A stretch of 64,000 nucleotides of DNA from Hysterangium stoloniferum (GCA_015178975.1 WHVD01000132.1:1-64000); one strand, 5' to 3'; positions 1 through 10,939 are shown, counted from the first letter of the stretch. The notes: a model not told the origin generated them from the sequence alone. Translations and numbers: made by a program.

Positions 1-870
1 ATTTTATTTTGAATTTTATTTTGAATTTTTGAATTTTATTGAGTTATTATATTGTTTTTGGATTTATTGAATTTTATTTTGATTTATTTTATTTTATTTT
101 CAATTATTGTTTTTTGCCCTTGATTTATCAACATTTTATTTTGATTTATTTTATTTTATTTGAATTATTCTGATTTTATTGATATTTTCCCAGAAATCCT
201 TATAGACCTCCTCCAGGGATATGTGATCTTTCTCCAGAGAACTGGTATTGAAATACCCCATTGAAGGGTGTGGGAAATAGGCATGTGAAATTCATTAGGC
301 ACAGCCATGAAATTCTTCTGGAAAGGTCATGGGAAATGTGTGTATGAGGGGTGCAGGAAATTCATCCAGCAGAGCTGTGGGAACAGTGTCTATGAGGGGC
401 ATGGGAAATTCACCTGGGAGAGTCATGGGAGATGGGCACAGGAAATCCATCTGGCAGGGCCATGGGAAATGTGATCTTGAGGGGCATGGGAAATACTACC
501 ACACATGCAACAAATACTCCCGCAGTGTCACAAAATACTCCTACATACATATTACCAAAAATGCTCTCATATGTACAACAATACTCTGGGGTGGCATGAA
601 AAAATACCTCTGGGCACATGACAAAATACTCCAGCACATGTAAAAATACCACCACGCATGACAGAATACTTCTGTGCCTATTACAAAATACTCCCACAGT
701 GCCATGAAATACTCCTGTGAGTGCAGAAATGCGCCTATGCTCACTAATAAGAGACTTTGGGCACTAATGCACCCTCAGCTTAGTCACACTCTCCCACAGG
801 GAAGTATTTGGTGCTTCATGCCCTCACATAGCAGCACCTAAAACACAGTGCCAAAAATACTCCCCCATGA
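1..870 (+). repeat. Degraded composite repeat copy F (AT tract, repeats, tail)
   Basis: Bases 1-190 are the AT-rich module (runs of ATTTTATTTTGA) seen between minisatellites in copies A-D. Bases 300-490 hold a degenerate repeat around CATGGGAAAT. Bases 490-740 hold an ACAAAATACTCC repeat matching module R6, and 755-860 match the composite tail (CACTCTCCCAC, then CCTAAAA). Where the younger copies have CGCG, this copy mostly has CACA, TGTG or CAGTG, so it looks like an old copy that lost its CpGs. The short open frames here are repeat translations. Confidence 0.6.
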
Positions 871-1830
871 GTGCAGAAAACACCCACAGTGTGATGAAAT
901 ACTCCCACAAGTGCAGAAATACTCCCATGCTCAGTAATAAGAGAATTCAGATGCTATGTAATGCACCCTTATCAGGACAACTCGCCCTCATCAGGATTTC
1001 TGTACTCTATTAGAACAATTTGGGTTCTCCGTGTTAAGAACTGAAAACTGACTTATGTTGGTAGGCTGACAGGGACTGATCAGAAGGACTTGGCTTCAGC
1101 TTATGTGCTGTGCCCTCGCAAATATCTGTCAGGTGTCCTTAAATTTCGGACAGGTGAAGACTAGTCCTGACAAGTACCTCTCGGTGAGTTACCAATTGGG
1201 ACTGAAGGATAAGTCGAGTGTCAGGCCAAGGGGTCGGGGACTGAGAGTGGGTGAGCGCACGTGAAGGTGGAAGGCGGAATACTTAGTATGCGACTGCTAG
1301 AGATGTATGAGGGTATTCTGAGTCGATATTCTGATTGCCTAGTAACTACAACTACAGCGGGTTCATATACAAATGTTCGGCATCTAGAAAATAATAACTA
1401 GAAGAAGGGTGGAAAACATTATTGACAAATAAGCTTGACTAGGAACGGGAAGGGTTACAATTAGTTCGGAGGCCATGAAATAACCGAGAGCAGGATTACA
1501 AGAAAAGGAAATAGTCCGAGGGTTACAAGTATATATAGACATATGTGAAACATAGAGTAGAACAGATCGTCATAATAAAAAGGGATGTATCAGAGTTTAA
1601 CCAGATAGTACAAGTATATTTTGATGGGGGTATAAACGGAGTTTGATCACTGTGAAAGCATACGTTAGCATCGGGAGTCCGATGGTTTCCGATGTGATGA
1701 CTTGAATGCTAACTTGAAACATCGATAGGTGGCAATAACCTTGGGGACCATCAGGTTGCGACACAGTCGTAACACTCCGCACCCTCACACCATGCCTAAA
1801 AACACCCACCACCCACCATGCTCCTTTTAC
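871..1830 (+). repeat. Second degraded composite tail, split by a solo LTR
   Basis: Bases 871-1031 continue the AAATACTCCC repeat and the start of the tail. The tail resumes at 1775-1830 (CACCCTCAC, CCTAAAAACACCCACC), matching the end of elements B and C. The 743-bp LTR between them has a 5-bp target duplication, so this tail was already present when the LTR inserted. Confidence 0.6.
1032..1774 (+). mobile_element. Solo LTR, family LB, target duplication CTCCG
   Basis: The element starts TGTTAAGAACTG and ends GTCGTAACA, a TG...CA LTR with TGTTA/TAACA ends. It is flanked on both sides by CTCCG (1027-1031 and 1775-1779), an exact 5-bp target duplication. It shares the module GGACTTGGCTTCAGCTTA with every other LB and LA LTR in the window. 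No internal retrotransposon sequence lies beside it, so it is a solo LTR left by LTR-LTR recombination. Confidence 0.85.
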
Positions 1831-1857
1831 TTAGTTGATGATGACAAACTTAGGAAC

Positions 1858-2011
1858 TGTTACAACTGTGTCACGACCCAAAGATACCCGACAATGCTAT
1901 CACCTCAAGTTATCATCACATCATCATATTAGCCACCATTGGTAAACCTGACACTGATGTACACTCTCATGGCAATCAAACCTTGCTACAGCCCCTGTCA
2001 AATTATACTTG
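1858..2011 (-). mobile_element. Truncated LB LTR fragment, opposite orientation
   Basis: Read on the minus strand this matches the distal part of the LTR at 1032-1774. Its outer end reads TGTTACAACTGTGTCACGAC on the plus strand. It is broken at about 2011, where another LTR-like unit begins. Confidence 0.5.
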
Positions 2012-2968
2012 TTGTTAAGTTCCGAACAAAGGATAAGCTCTGAGGAAGTCCTGCAGAATGTTTCCAGTACTTATTCTGAACACACACTTTTTCAGGAATT
2101 GTCCCACGGAGTCCCCGGGTAATAGTCTGGGGATATTAGTACAAGGTGTATCAGAATAATTACCAGAAATTGTACCACCGAGATGGACTTGGCTTCAGCT
2201 TATAGGCTGTGCCATTGTACACTCATTCAGGTGTCCATATTTCGAGCTGACAGAATGCAGACAGGAAGATGTAGATTCTGGAGTTTCCATGGGAGTTCCG
2301 GGAATCAAGCATGCAGACAGACAAGAGGAGCAGAGACTGGATCAGGGGTGTAACTTGTTTGAGAGTGTAACTTGTTTGAGAGTAACTTGTTGAGAGTGTA
2401 ACTTGTTTGAGAGTGTAACTTGTTTGAGAGTGTAACTTGTTTGAGAGTGTAACTTGTTTGAGAGTGTAACTTGTTTGAGAGTGTAACTTGTTTGAGAGTG
2501 TAACTTGTTTGAGAGTGTAACTTGTTTGAGAGTGTAACTTGTTTGAGAGTGTAACTTGTTTGAGAGTGTAACTTGTTTGAGAGTGTAACTTGTTTGAGAG
2601 TGTAACTTGTTTGAGAGTGTAACTTGTTTGAGATTCAAACTGGATTCTAAGTACATGAATATAGGAGACTTATATAGACTGTGAAATGTAATAATACCAA
2701 ATCTGGTATTAATGAGGGGCAGAACTATTAAACATAAAACAAAACAAGTAAATACCAAACTAGGTATTAGGGACAGAATGGAATGGGAGTGGGGTCTGAA
2801 ACATGACAGGTCATTAGACCATAACTGGAGTGGGACTCAGTTAGAAGGCTCGAGGAGTCTGGGTAGAGTCTGGGGACTTGATGCATGAGACAATGTCAGG
2901 TATAGACAGGTTGGATGTGCAGGGAGTCTGGCAGAGTCCAAGGACTGGTGCATGAGACACAGGGTTAG
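2012..2968 (-). mobile_element. Degraded LA-type LTR with an internal minisatellite
   Basis: The outer parts resemble the minus-oriented LTR at 52519-53357: the GGACTTGGCTTCAGCTTA module near 2193, and the stretch near 2690-2790 with AATACCAAA, GGAATGGGAGTGG and CATGACAGGTCATTAGAC. The centre has been replaced or expanded by the 17-bp array listed separately. The right end is cut by the LTR beginning at 2969. Confidence 0.5.
2342..2640 (+). repeat. 17-bp minisatellite (about 17 units)
   Basis: The unit GAGTGTAACTTGTTTGA repeats almost perfectly, with one shortened unit near 2385. It sits inside an LTR-like sequence. The open frame crossing it on the minus strand is a translation of the repeat, not a gene. 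Confidence 0.9.
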
Positions 2969-3695
2969 TGTTAGGAACAGAAAACTGACTGATGTCAGTA
3001 GACTGATGGGGACTGAATGGAAGGACTTGGCTTCAGCTTATGTGCTGTGCCCTTGCAAGTTACCATCAGGTGTCCTTAAATTTCAGGTGGGTGAAAACTA
3101 GTCCTATCAAGTACCTCATGGTGAGTTACCGATTGGAAGCTGAAGGATAAACTGAGTGTCGGGTTGAGGGATCAGAGACTGAGGGTGAGTGAGCACAAGC
3201 AGAGGCAGAGAGTGGGATACTTGAAGTGAGACTATGAGACATGTATATGAGTGTTCTGAGTTGATATTCTGATTGTCTAGTAACTACATTACAGCAGGTT
3301 TATATATGAGTTATCGGCATCTAGAAACTACTAATTAAGGAAAGAGTGGAATTACTATTGACAAATAGACTTGACTAGAAACTGGAAGGTTACAATAAGA
3401 TTGGAAGCCACAATTAACTGAGAGCAGAATTATGAGAAAAGGAAATAGTCCAAGGGTTACAAATATATACAGGCATAGGTGAAACATAGCGTGGAACAGA
3501 TCATCATAAGTAAAAGGGGACGTATCAAAGCATAACCAGATAGTACAAGTATAACTTGACAGGGGCATAAACGGGGTTTGATCACCATGAGGGTATACAT
3601 CAGTGTCGGGTTACTGATGGTTTCCGATACAATGACTTTGGCCAGTAACTTGAAGTGCAGGTGGACGATAGTATCATTGGGGACCACTGTGGGTG
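2969..3695 (+). mobile_element. Truncated LB LTR with CpG decay
   Basis: The sequence starts TGTTAGGAACAG and follows the LB LTRs at 1032 and 49964 module by module. Many CG dinucleotides of the other copies are TG or CA here (for example GATGTCAGTAGACTGATGG). The canonical TAACA end is missing and similarity fades at about 3690. Confidence 0.65.
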
Positions 3696-4365
3696 TGGGA
3701 AAGTCTCCTTAGTGTTTACTTTCCAATCACACTCATAGGTATGTCTTTACAGTTGAATATACTTAGTGTTTACTTTCCAATCACACTCACAGGGGTGTTC
3801 TGCAAAGTGTTATTCAACTGTTTCAACACAGATGTGGACTTGTTGTGAAATGAGGCTTACGCATGCTCTAAGATGTAATACAATTGGGAGTCAGTGAGAA
3901 GCATTTGATTTATGGGTATCTCCATCCGGAGACGTATAAATACATTCAAACTACTAAGAGCTACCTCAGTCGATTCCTATCCACCCGTTGACTGAGGTAC
4001 ACTTTCTTTCTCTCTTACCATCAGAACTAGATACTCATTACACTTAGATATAATGATTGTTACAGGTATATTGTAATAGGGTCTTGATTTATAATAGGAC
4101 TTCTATGTTGTCCATAGTCTATGTATGTTTTCCATTCAATGTTGTTACAATATTTTTTGGCAGTCACATGATCCTTCACGTGATGTGTCCTTTTTTTTTT
4201 TTGATATATTTGTATCCCATTTCAAGCAACAATGGCTAACTGCGGCTAGGGGGTGAAAAGGCCCCCAGAGAAACTATGCTACAGTGGTATGAAGTCCCGA
4301 GTGAGCTACGTATGTGAAAGGGATTTTAGTAAGCAAAGGGGGGGGCATGTAGATATATACATGGT
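3696..4365. other. Non-coding stretch with a short direct duplication
   Basis: A phrase of about 30 bases (ACTTTCCAATCACACTCA with flanks) occurs at about 3718-3738 and again at 3772-3792. A TATA-like GTATAAATACATTC lies near 3939, followed by pyrimidine-rich sequence and CTTACCATCAG, as in a fungal promoter or LTR. No convincing open frame is seen. A run of eight or more G precedes composite A. Confidence 0.35.
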
Positions 4366-4506
4366 ACAAGCTTAGGAACCCTTGCTACGCTGCGGGGCGA
4401 TCGCTTTGCGACCGGCCCCACAACTTCGCTGCGGGCTCCAGCTTGTTGGGGGCTTCGCCCCCCAAACCCCCCCGCGTCGACAACTCTTAAGTATTTCTGA
4501 GACTTA

Positions 4507-4760
4507 TTGTTTGAACGGAAAGTGTTCAGAGAACGGAAAGTGTTCAGAGAACGGAAAGTGTTCAGAGAACGGAAAGTGTTCAGAGAACGGAAAGTGTTCA
4601 GAGAACGGAAAGTGTTCAGAGAACGGAAAGTGTTCAGAGAACGGAAAGTGTTCAGAGAACGGAAAGTGTTCAGAGAACGGAAAGTGTTCAGAGAATGGAA
4701 AGTGTTCAGAGAACGGAAAGTGTTCAGAGAACGGAAAGTGTTCCGAGAACGGAAATGTTT
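4507..4760 (+). repeat. 18-bp minisatellite R1 in element A (about 14 units)
   Basis: The unit is ACGGAAAGTGTTCAGAGA. It is nearly invariant, with one CG to TG change at 4696. The 18-bp period keeps three frames open on each strand, which produces spurious open frames. Confidence 0.95.
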
Positions 4761-4761
4761 G

Positions 4762-5195
4762 TAGAACAGAAGTGTTTGTAGAATGGAAAGTGTTTGTAGA
4801 ACGGAAAGTGTTTGTAGAACGGAAAGTGTTTGTAGAACGGAAAGTGTTTGTAGAACGGAAAGTGTTTGTAGAACGGAAAGTGTTTGTAGAACGGAAAGTG
4901 TTTGTAGAACGGAAAGTGTTTGTAGAACGGAAAGTGTTTGTAGAACGGAAAGTGTTTGTAGAATGGAAAGTATTTGTAGAACGGAAAGTGTTTGTAGAAT
5001 GGAAAGTATTTGTAGAACGGAAAGTGTTTGTAGAATGGAAAGTATTTGTAGAACAGAGACAGAAATTGTGGAAACCATGCAAAGAAGGGAAAGTGTTTAG
5101 AGAACAAAAATTGTGGAAACTGTGTAAAGAACGGAAACTGTGTAAAGAACGGAAACTGTGTAAAGAACGGAAACTGTGTAAAGAACAGAAAGTGT
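4762..5195 (+). repeat. 18-bp minisatellite R2 in element A, two sub-types
   Basis: Bases 4762-5055 repeat ACGGAAAGTGTTTGTAGA, with an alternating double unit (GTGTTT/GTATTT) towards the end. Bases 5085-5195 repeat AACGGAAACTGTGTAAAG. Both keep the GAACGGAAA core of R1, so the arrays descend from one 18-bp ancestor. Confidence 0.9.
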
Positions 5196-5207
5196 TTAGA
5201 GAATGGA

Positions 5208-5640
5208 AATAACAGTTACAAAAGGAACAATGGTTACAAAAGGAACAATGGTTACAAAAGGAACAATGGTTACAAAAGGAACAATGGTTACAAAAGGAAC
5301 AATGGTTACAAAAGGAACAATGGTTACAAAAGGAACAATGGTTACAAAAGGAACAATGGTTACAAAAGGAACAATGGTTACAAATAGAACAATGGTTACA
5401 AATAGAACAATGGTTACAAAAGGAACAATGGTTACAAAAGGAACAATGGTTACAAATGGATCAATGGTTACAAAAGGATCAATGGTTACAAAGGAAACAA
5501 TGGTACAAAGTAAACAACACTTATAAAAGAACAAACAGTTACAAAGGGAACAATGTATAAAAGGATGAATCATTACAAAAGGAAAAATGGTTACCAAAGG
5601 AACAATGGTCACAAATGGAACAATGGTTACCAACGGAAGA
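5208..5640 (+). repeat. 18-bp minisatellite R3 in element A (about 23 units)
   Basis: The unit is ACAAAAGGAACAATGGTT. The first fifteen or so units are nearly identical and then decay into variants ending in GGATCAATGG. The period equals that of R1 and R2 although the sequence differs. Confidence 0.95.
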
Positions 5641-5852
5641 ATGGTTCCAATGGTTGAATTGACAGTCAGTCAACTAATTAATGTGGGTAGCTGATTTATT
5701 TATTTTGATTTACTTAGTTCATCATGATTCATGTATTTTATTTTGATTTATTGTATTTTATTCTAATTTATTGAATTTCACTTTAATTTACTGCATTTTA
5801 TTTTAATTTATTCCATTGTATTTTTATTTAATGTATATTATTTTTATTTTAG

Positions 5853-6895
5853 GATTGCTGTGATCAGAGGACAAAAAGAGAAGGAAAGGGGACACGCACC
5901 TCCGGGAGGACAGACAGGAGGCCAATCAGATGGGGAGGAAGAGAGAAGGAAACAGTACACACACTCATTGGAGGAAAGAGAGAGGAGGTCAATCAGAGGA
6001 CAAAGAGAGAAGGAAACAGCACAGGCACCCTGGAAGAAAGAGAGATGGGGCTGATCAGAGCAGGATGGAGGAAGAAGGAAATGGTACATGCACCACCTGG
6101 AGGCAAGAGAGGCCAATCAGAGCAGGATGGAGAGAGAAAGAAATGGTACACACACCATCTGGAGGAAAGAGAGAGGGGCCCATTCAGAGCAGGACGGAGA
6201 GTGAAGGAAATGGTACACACACTGGCTGGAGGAAAGAGAGGAGGACAATCAGAGGAGGATGAAGAGAGAAGGAAACTGTACACCCACCGCCTGGAGGAAA
6301 GAGAGGAGGACAAAGGGAGAAAGACAGGCTACATGCAACTCCTGGAGGAAAGAGAGAGGAGGACGATTAGAAGAAGACAAAGAGAGAAAGACAGGGTACA
6401 CGCACCTCCTGGAGAAAAAAGGGAGAGGGGAAGGGTACACACTCACTGGAGGAAAGGGAGAGGAGGACAATCAGAGGAGGGCAAAGAGAGAAGGAAAGGG
6501 TACACGCACTCGCTGGAGGAAAGGGAGAGGAGGACGATCAGACAAAGAGAGGAGGAAAGGGGACACGCACTTGCTGGAGGAAAGAGAGGAGGCCATCAGA
6601 GGAGGACGAAGAGAGAAGGAAAGGGTACATGCACTTCCTGGAGGAAAGAGAGGAGGCCCATGAGTGGAGGACGAAGAGAGAAAGAAAGGGTACACACACA
6701 TCCTGGAGGAAAGAGAGAGGAGGCAATCAGAGGAGGACGAAGAGAGAAGAAAAGGGGACACGCACCAACTGGAGGAAAGACAGACAGACAAAGAGAGAAG
6801 GAAAGGGGACACACATCCTGGAGGAAAGAGGTGAGGACGATCAGAGGAGGATGAAGAGAGAAGGAAAGGGGACACGCACCAACTGGAGGGGCCAA
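5853..6895 (+). repeat. Purine-rich repeat R4 with CCAAT boxes, element A
   Basis: Irregular units of about 55-75 bp read CTGGAGGAAAGAGAGAGG, then AGGCCAATCAGAGG or GGACAATCAGAGG, then AAGAGAGAAGGAAA, then GGTACACAC. The plus strand is strongly purine-biased. Many units keep CCAAT or a one-base variant. All long frames on both strands here, rich in Ser/Leu/Phe or Arg/Glu/Lys, come from the repeat. Confidence 0.9.
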
Positions 6896-7019
6896 TCAGA
6901 GCAGGGTGCACGCCCAATTGGGCACAAATGGGCACAGCGCGTTGCGAACAGGCGTGGCGCGTGCGCGCGTTGGCAAACGGAACGCGCTTTGCCGGTTTGT
7001 GCCCGAGTGGGCGGGCAGG

Positions 7020-7545
7020 CATGTGCCCATGGATGGGAGTGTGTGCGCCGTGGATGGGAGTGGGTGCGTGATGGATGGGTACGCGGTGGATGGGTGCGCG
7101 GCGGATGGGTGCGCGGTGAATGGGTGCGCGGCGGATGGGAGCGGGTGGATGGGTGCGCCGTGGGTGGGTGCGCGGTGGATGGGTACGGGTGGATGGGTAC
7201 GGGTGGATGGGTGCGGCTGGATGGGTGCGGGTGGTTGGGTTCGCGGTGGATGGGTGCGGCTGGATGGGTGCGGGTGGTTGGGTGCGCGGTGGATGGGTGC
7301 GCGGTGGATGGGTGCGCGGTGGATGGGTGCGCGGTGGATGGGTGCGCGGCGGATGGGAGCGGGTGGATGGGAGCGGGTGGATGGGTGCGCGGTGGATGGG
7401 TGCGCGGTGGATGGGTGCGGGTGGATGGGTGCGGGTGGATGGGTGCGCGGTGGATGGGTGCGCGGTGGATGGGTGCGGGTCAGCCGTGGATGGGAGTGGT
7501 GCGCGGTGGATGGGACTGAGTGCGCGCGTTGGTAAACGACGATGG
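7020..7545 (+). repeat. 15-bp G-rich minisatellite R5, element A (about 33 units)
   Basis: The unit is GGTGGATGGGTGCGC with variants GGGTGGATGGGTGC and GGCGGATGGGAGC. It is CpG-rich, guanine-biased on the plus strand, and little decayed compared with copy F, so the array is young or maintained. Bases 6896-7019, between R4 and R5, are unique CG-rich sequence. Confidence 0.9.
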
Positions 7546-7845
7546 CCATCCGTGACAGGAACGCGGGTGACGGGACATGTGTGACAGGAATCCAAAAGCC
7601 TGGGTGATGACATAATCTGGGCGCCTTAATTACTAAAAAAGGCAAGGTGGACCCACAACCCACCAAGCAAAATTCATTATATGGACAAGCCTGGGAACCC
7701 TTGCTACGCTGCGGGGCGGTCACTTCGTGACCTGCCCCACAACTTCGCTGCGGGCTCCGGCTTGTTGGGGGCTTCGCCCCCCAAACCCCCCCGCATCCAT
7801 GACTCTTAAGTATTTCTGAGGCCCATTGTTCTAAAAGGGAAGCTG

Positions 7846-8440
7846 TTAGAACGGAAAGTCACTTTAGAACGGAAAGTCACTTTAGAACGGAAAGTCACTT
7901 TAGAACGGAAAGTCACTTTAGAACGGAAAGTCACTTTAGAACGGAAAGTCACTTTAGAACGGAAAGTCACTTTAGAACGGAAAGTCACTTTAGAACGGAA
8001 AGTCACTTTAGAACGGAAAGTCACTTTAGAACGGAAAGTCACTTTAGAACGGAAAGTCACTTTAGAACGGAAAGTCACTTTAGAACGGAAAGTCACTTTA
8101 GAACGGAAAGTCACTTTAGAACGGAAAGTCACTTTGGAATGGAAAGTCACATTAGAATGGAAAGTTGCATTAGAAAGGAAAGTTGCATTAGAAACAGAAA
8201 GTCTTGTTAGAACAGAAAGTCGTGTTAGAGCAGAAAGTCACTTTAGAAAGGAAAGTTGCATTAGAACGGAAAGTCATTTAGAAAGGAAAGTTGCATTAGA
8301 ACGGAAAGTCATTTAGAATGGAAAGTCATGTTAGAATGGAAAGTCGCATTAGAAAGGAAAGTTGCATTAGAACAGAAAGTCACATTAGAATGGAAAGTCA
8401 TGTTAGACAGAAAGTGTTCAGGGAATGGAAAGTGTTATAA
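7846..8440 (+). repeat. 18-bp minisatellite R1 variant in element B
   Basis: About sixteen perfect units of GAACGGAAAGTCACTTTA (7850-8130) are followed by decayed units (CACATTAGAATGGAAAGT, TTGCATTAGAAAGG). Element C has only about seven comparable perfect units, so this array changes length between otherwise near-identical elements. Confidence 0.95.
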
Positions 8441-8469
8441 AGGAAACAACAGTAACATAGAAAACAGTA

Positions 8470-8830
8470 GTTACAAAGGAAGGATACAAAGGTTACAAAG
8501 AAATCAACAGTTACAAAAGAAATCAAAGGCTACAAAAGAAATCAAAGGTTACAAAAGAAATCAATGGTTACAAAAGAAATCAACGGTTACAAAGGAATCA
8601 ACGGTTACAAAGGAATCAAAGGTTACAAAGGAATCAACGGTTACAAAGGAATCAACGGTTACAAAGGAATCAACGGTTACAAAGGAATCAACAGTTACAA
8701 AGGAATCAACAGTTACAAAGGAATCAATGGTTACAACGGTTACAAAAGAAATCAATGGTTACAAAGAAATCAATGGTTACAAAGGAATCAACGGTTACAA
8801 AGGAATCAACGGTTACAAAAGGGAACAACC
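8470..8830 (+). repeat. 18-bp minisatellite R3 variant in element B
   Basis: The unit is ACAAAGGAATCAACGGTT, or AAGAAATCAACGGTTAC when the run of A is longer. It matches R3 of element A in period and core (GGTTACAAA). Confidence 0.93.
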
Positions 8831-9325
8831 ATTACATAACTTCTAAATATATCTGGGGCTTTGCTGTTTTAGAACTAAAGCCATTTAAAGAATGGAAAGT
8901 GTTCTAAGAACGGAAAGTGTTCTAAGAACGGAAAGTGTTCTAAGAACGGAAAGTGTTCTAAGAGTGGAAAGTGTTCTAAGAATGGAAAGTGTTCCAAGAA
9001 CGGAAAGTGTTCCAAAAATGGAAAACAATAGAAAAGCAAACATCAGTCACAAATGGAAGCCACAGCCACAAAAGGACACAATGGTTACAAAAGGAGACAC
9101 AGGTTACAAATGGAAACAATGGTTACAAATTGAAAGAGTGGTTAAATTGACTCTCAACTGCAAGTAATTACAGTGGTCACTCAATTTATTTATTTTGATT
9201 TAGCATTTTATTTTGATTTATTGAATTTTATTTTATTTTATTGTTTTTCATTTCAATTTATTTTATTTTAAAACATTTTATATTCACTTATTATATTTTA
9301 TTTGAATTATTCTGATTTTATTGAG

Positions 9326-10695
9326 GCCAATCAGATGGGGACGGAGGAAGAAGGAAACAGTACACACAGCAGCTGGACAAAGAGAGAAGGAAACAGTACA
9401 CACACTCACTGAAGAAAGGGTACACACCACCTGGAGGAAAGAGAGGGCTGGTCAGAGGAGGATGGTGGAAGAAGGAAATGGTAGACATACTTTAGGAAAG
9501 AGAGAGTAGGCCAATCAGAGGAACACGCACTGGCTGGAGGAAAGAGAATGGAGGCCAATGAGGGCAGGATGAAGAGAGAAGGAAAGGGTACACAAACCAC
9601 CTGGAGGGAAGAGAAAGGGCAGATCAGAGCAGGATGGAGAGAGAATGAAATAGTACACGCACTCGCTGGGGGAAGGAGAGAGGAGGAAAGGGGACATGGA
9701 CCTCCTGGAGAAAAGAGAGAGGACGAAGGGAGAAGGAAACGGTACAGGCAGCGGCTGGAGGAAAGAGAGAGGAGGCCGATCAGAGAATGAAGAGAGAAGG
9801 AAACGGTACACACACCTCCTGGAGGAAAGAGAGAGGACGAAGGGAGAAGGAAACGGTACACACAGAGGCTGGAGGAAAGAGAGAGGAGGCCGATCAGAGG
9901 ACGAAGAGAGAAGGAAACGGTACACACACCTCCTGGAGGAAAGAGAGAGGACGAAGGGAGAAGGAAACGGTACACGCAGAGGCTGGAGGAAAGAGAGAGG
10001 AGGCCAATTAGAGGAGGATGAAGAGAGAAGGAAATGGTACACACACCTCCTGGAGGAAAGAGAGAGGAGGCCGATCAGAGGAGGACAAAGGGAGAAAGAA
10101 ACGGTACACCCACCGGCTGGAGGACAAAGGGAGAAAGAAACAGTACACACACCGGCTGGAGGAAAGAGAGGGGAGGTAAATCAGCACAGGACAGAGGAAG
10201 AAGGAAATGGTAGACGCACCGGCTGTAGGAAAGAGAGGGGGACAATCAGAGGAGGACAAAGAGAGAGGGGAAAGGGAATGCGCACCGGCTGGAGAAAGAG
10301 AGGGGGCCAATCAGAAGAGGACAGAGAGAGAGGGAAATGGAACGCGCACCGGCTGGAGGAAAGAGAGAGGAGGCAAATCAGCGCAGGACAGAGGAAGAAG
10401 GAAATGGTAGACACACCGGCTGGAGGAAAGAGAAAGGGTCCCAATGAGAGGAGGATGTAGAGAGAAGGAAATGGTACACACACCTGGAGGAAAGAGAGGA
10501 GGATGATCAGAGGACAAAGAGAGAGGAAATGGTACACGCACCAGCTGGACAAAAGAGAGAAGAGGTCAATCAGAGGAGGACGGAGAGAGAAAGAAACAGT
10601 ACACACACTCGCTGGAGGAAAGAGAGAGGAGGCGGATTAGCGCAGGACGGAGGGAGAAGGAAAGAGTACACACATCACCTGGAGGAAAGAGAGAG
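9326..10695 (+). repeat. Purine-rich repeat R4 with CCAAT boxes, element B
   Basis: The units are built as in element A. A higher-order unit of about 115 bp (two R4 units ending CACACCTCCT and CAGAGGCT) recurs at about 9730-9990. The CCAATCAGA motif is present at 9331, 9501, 10309 and other places; others read CCGATCAGA. Confidence 0.9.
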
Positions 10696-10925
10696 GACGC
10701 GCCGTGAATGGGAGAGGGCGCGCCGTGAATGGGAGTGGGTGCGCCGTGAATGGGAGTGGGTGCGCCTTGGATGGGTGCGGGCGGATGGGTGCGCCGTGGA
10801 TGGGAGCGGGTGGATGGGTGCACGGTGGATGGGAGCAGGTGCGCCGTGGATGGGTGCGCCGTGGATGGGTGCGCCGTGGATGGGTGCGCCGTGGATGGGT
10901 GCGGGCGGATGGGTGCACGGTGGAT
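10696..10925 (+). repeat. 15-bp G-rich minisatellite R5, element B
   Basis: Units are GCGCCGTGGATGGGT and GGGCGGATGGGTGC. The first four units read CGCGCCGTGAATGGGAG. Confidence 0.9.
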
Positions 10926-10939
10926 GCAGTATAACAATA

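Larger units (their letters stand above)
4366..7684 (-). mobile_element. Composite minisatellite element A
   Basis: In plus-strand order the modules are: GC-rich head 4366-4512 (ACAAGCTTAGGAACCC, hairpins GGTCGC/GCGACC-like and GGGGGC-TTC-GCCCCC); 18-bp arrays to 5640; linker and AT tract 5641-5852; the purine-rich repeat of about 64 bp, 5853-6895; the 15-bp G-rich array 7020-7545; and a tail ending CCCACCAAGCAAAATTC. The same order recurs in B, C and D. The strand is given as minus because the head resembles a Helitron 3' end when read that way, which is an inference. No protein-coding gene is recognisable; the long frames inside are translated repeats. Confidence 0.7.

Noticed and set aside
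1..4365. Subtelomere
   Set aside because: Minisatellite density suggests it, but no telomeric repeat is present and the window ends in ordinary genes; position on the chromosome cannot be told.
4326..5633. Long reading frames of 100-280 codons on both strands
   Set aside because: They translate 18-bp minisatellites. A period divisible by three keeps all frames open, and the peptides are simple repeats.
5844..7723. Reading frames up to 380 codons, Arg/Glu/Lys-rich or Pro/His/Ser-rich
   Set aside because: They follow R4 and R5 repeat units, shift frame with unit length, and occur on both strands; no domain is visible.
7846..8830. CRISPR-like regular repeats
   Set aside because: Units are contiguous 18-bp tandems without unique spacers, and the DNA is fungal.
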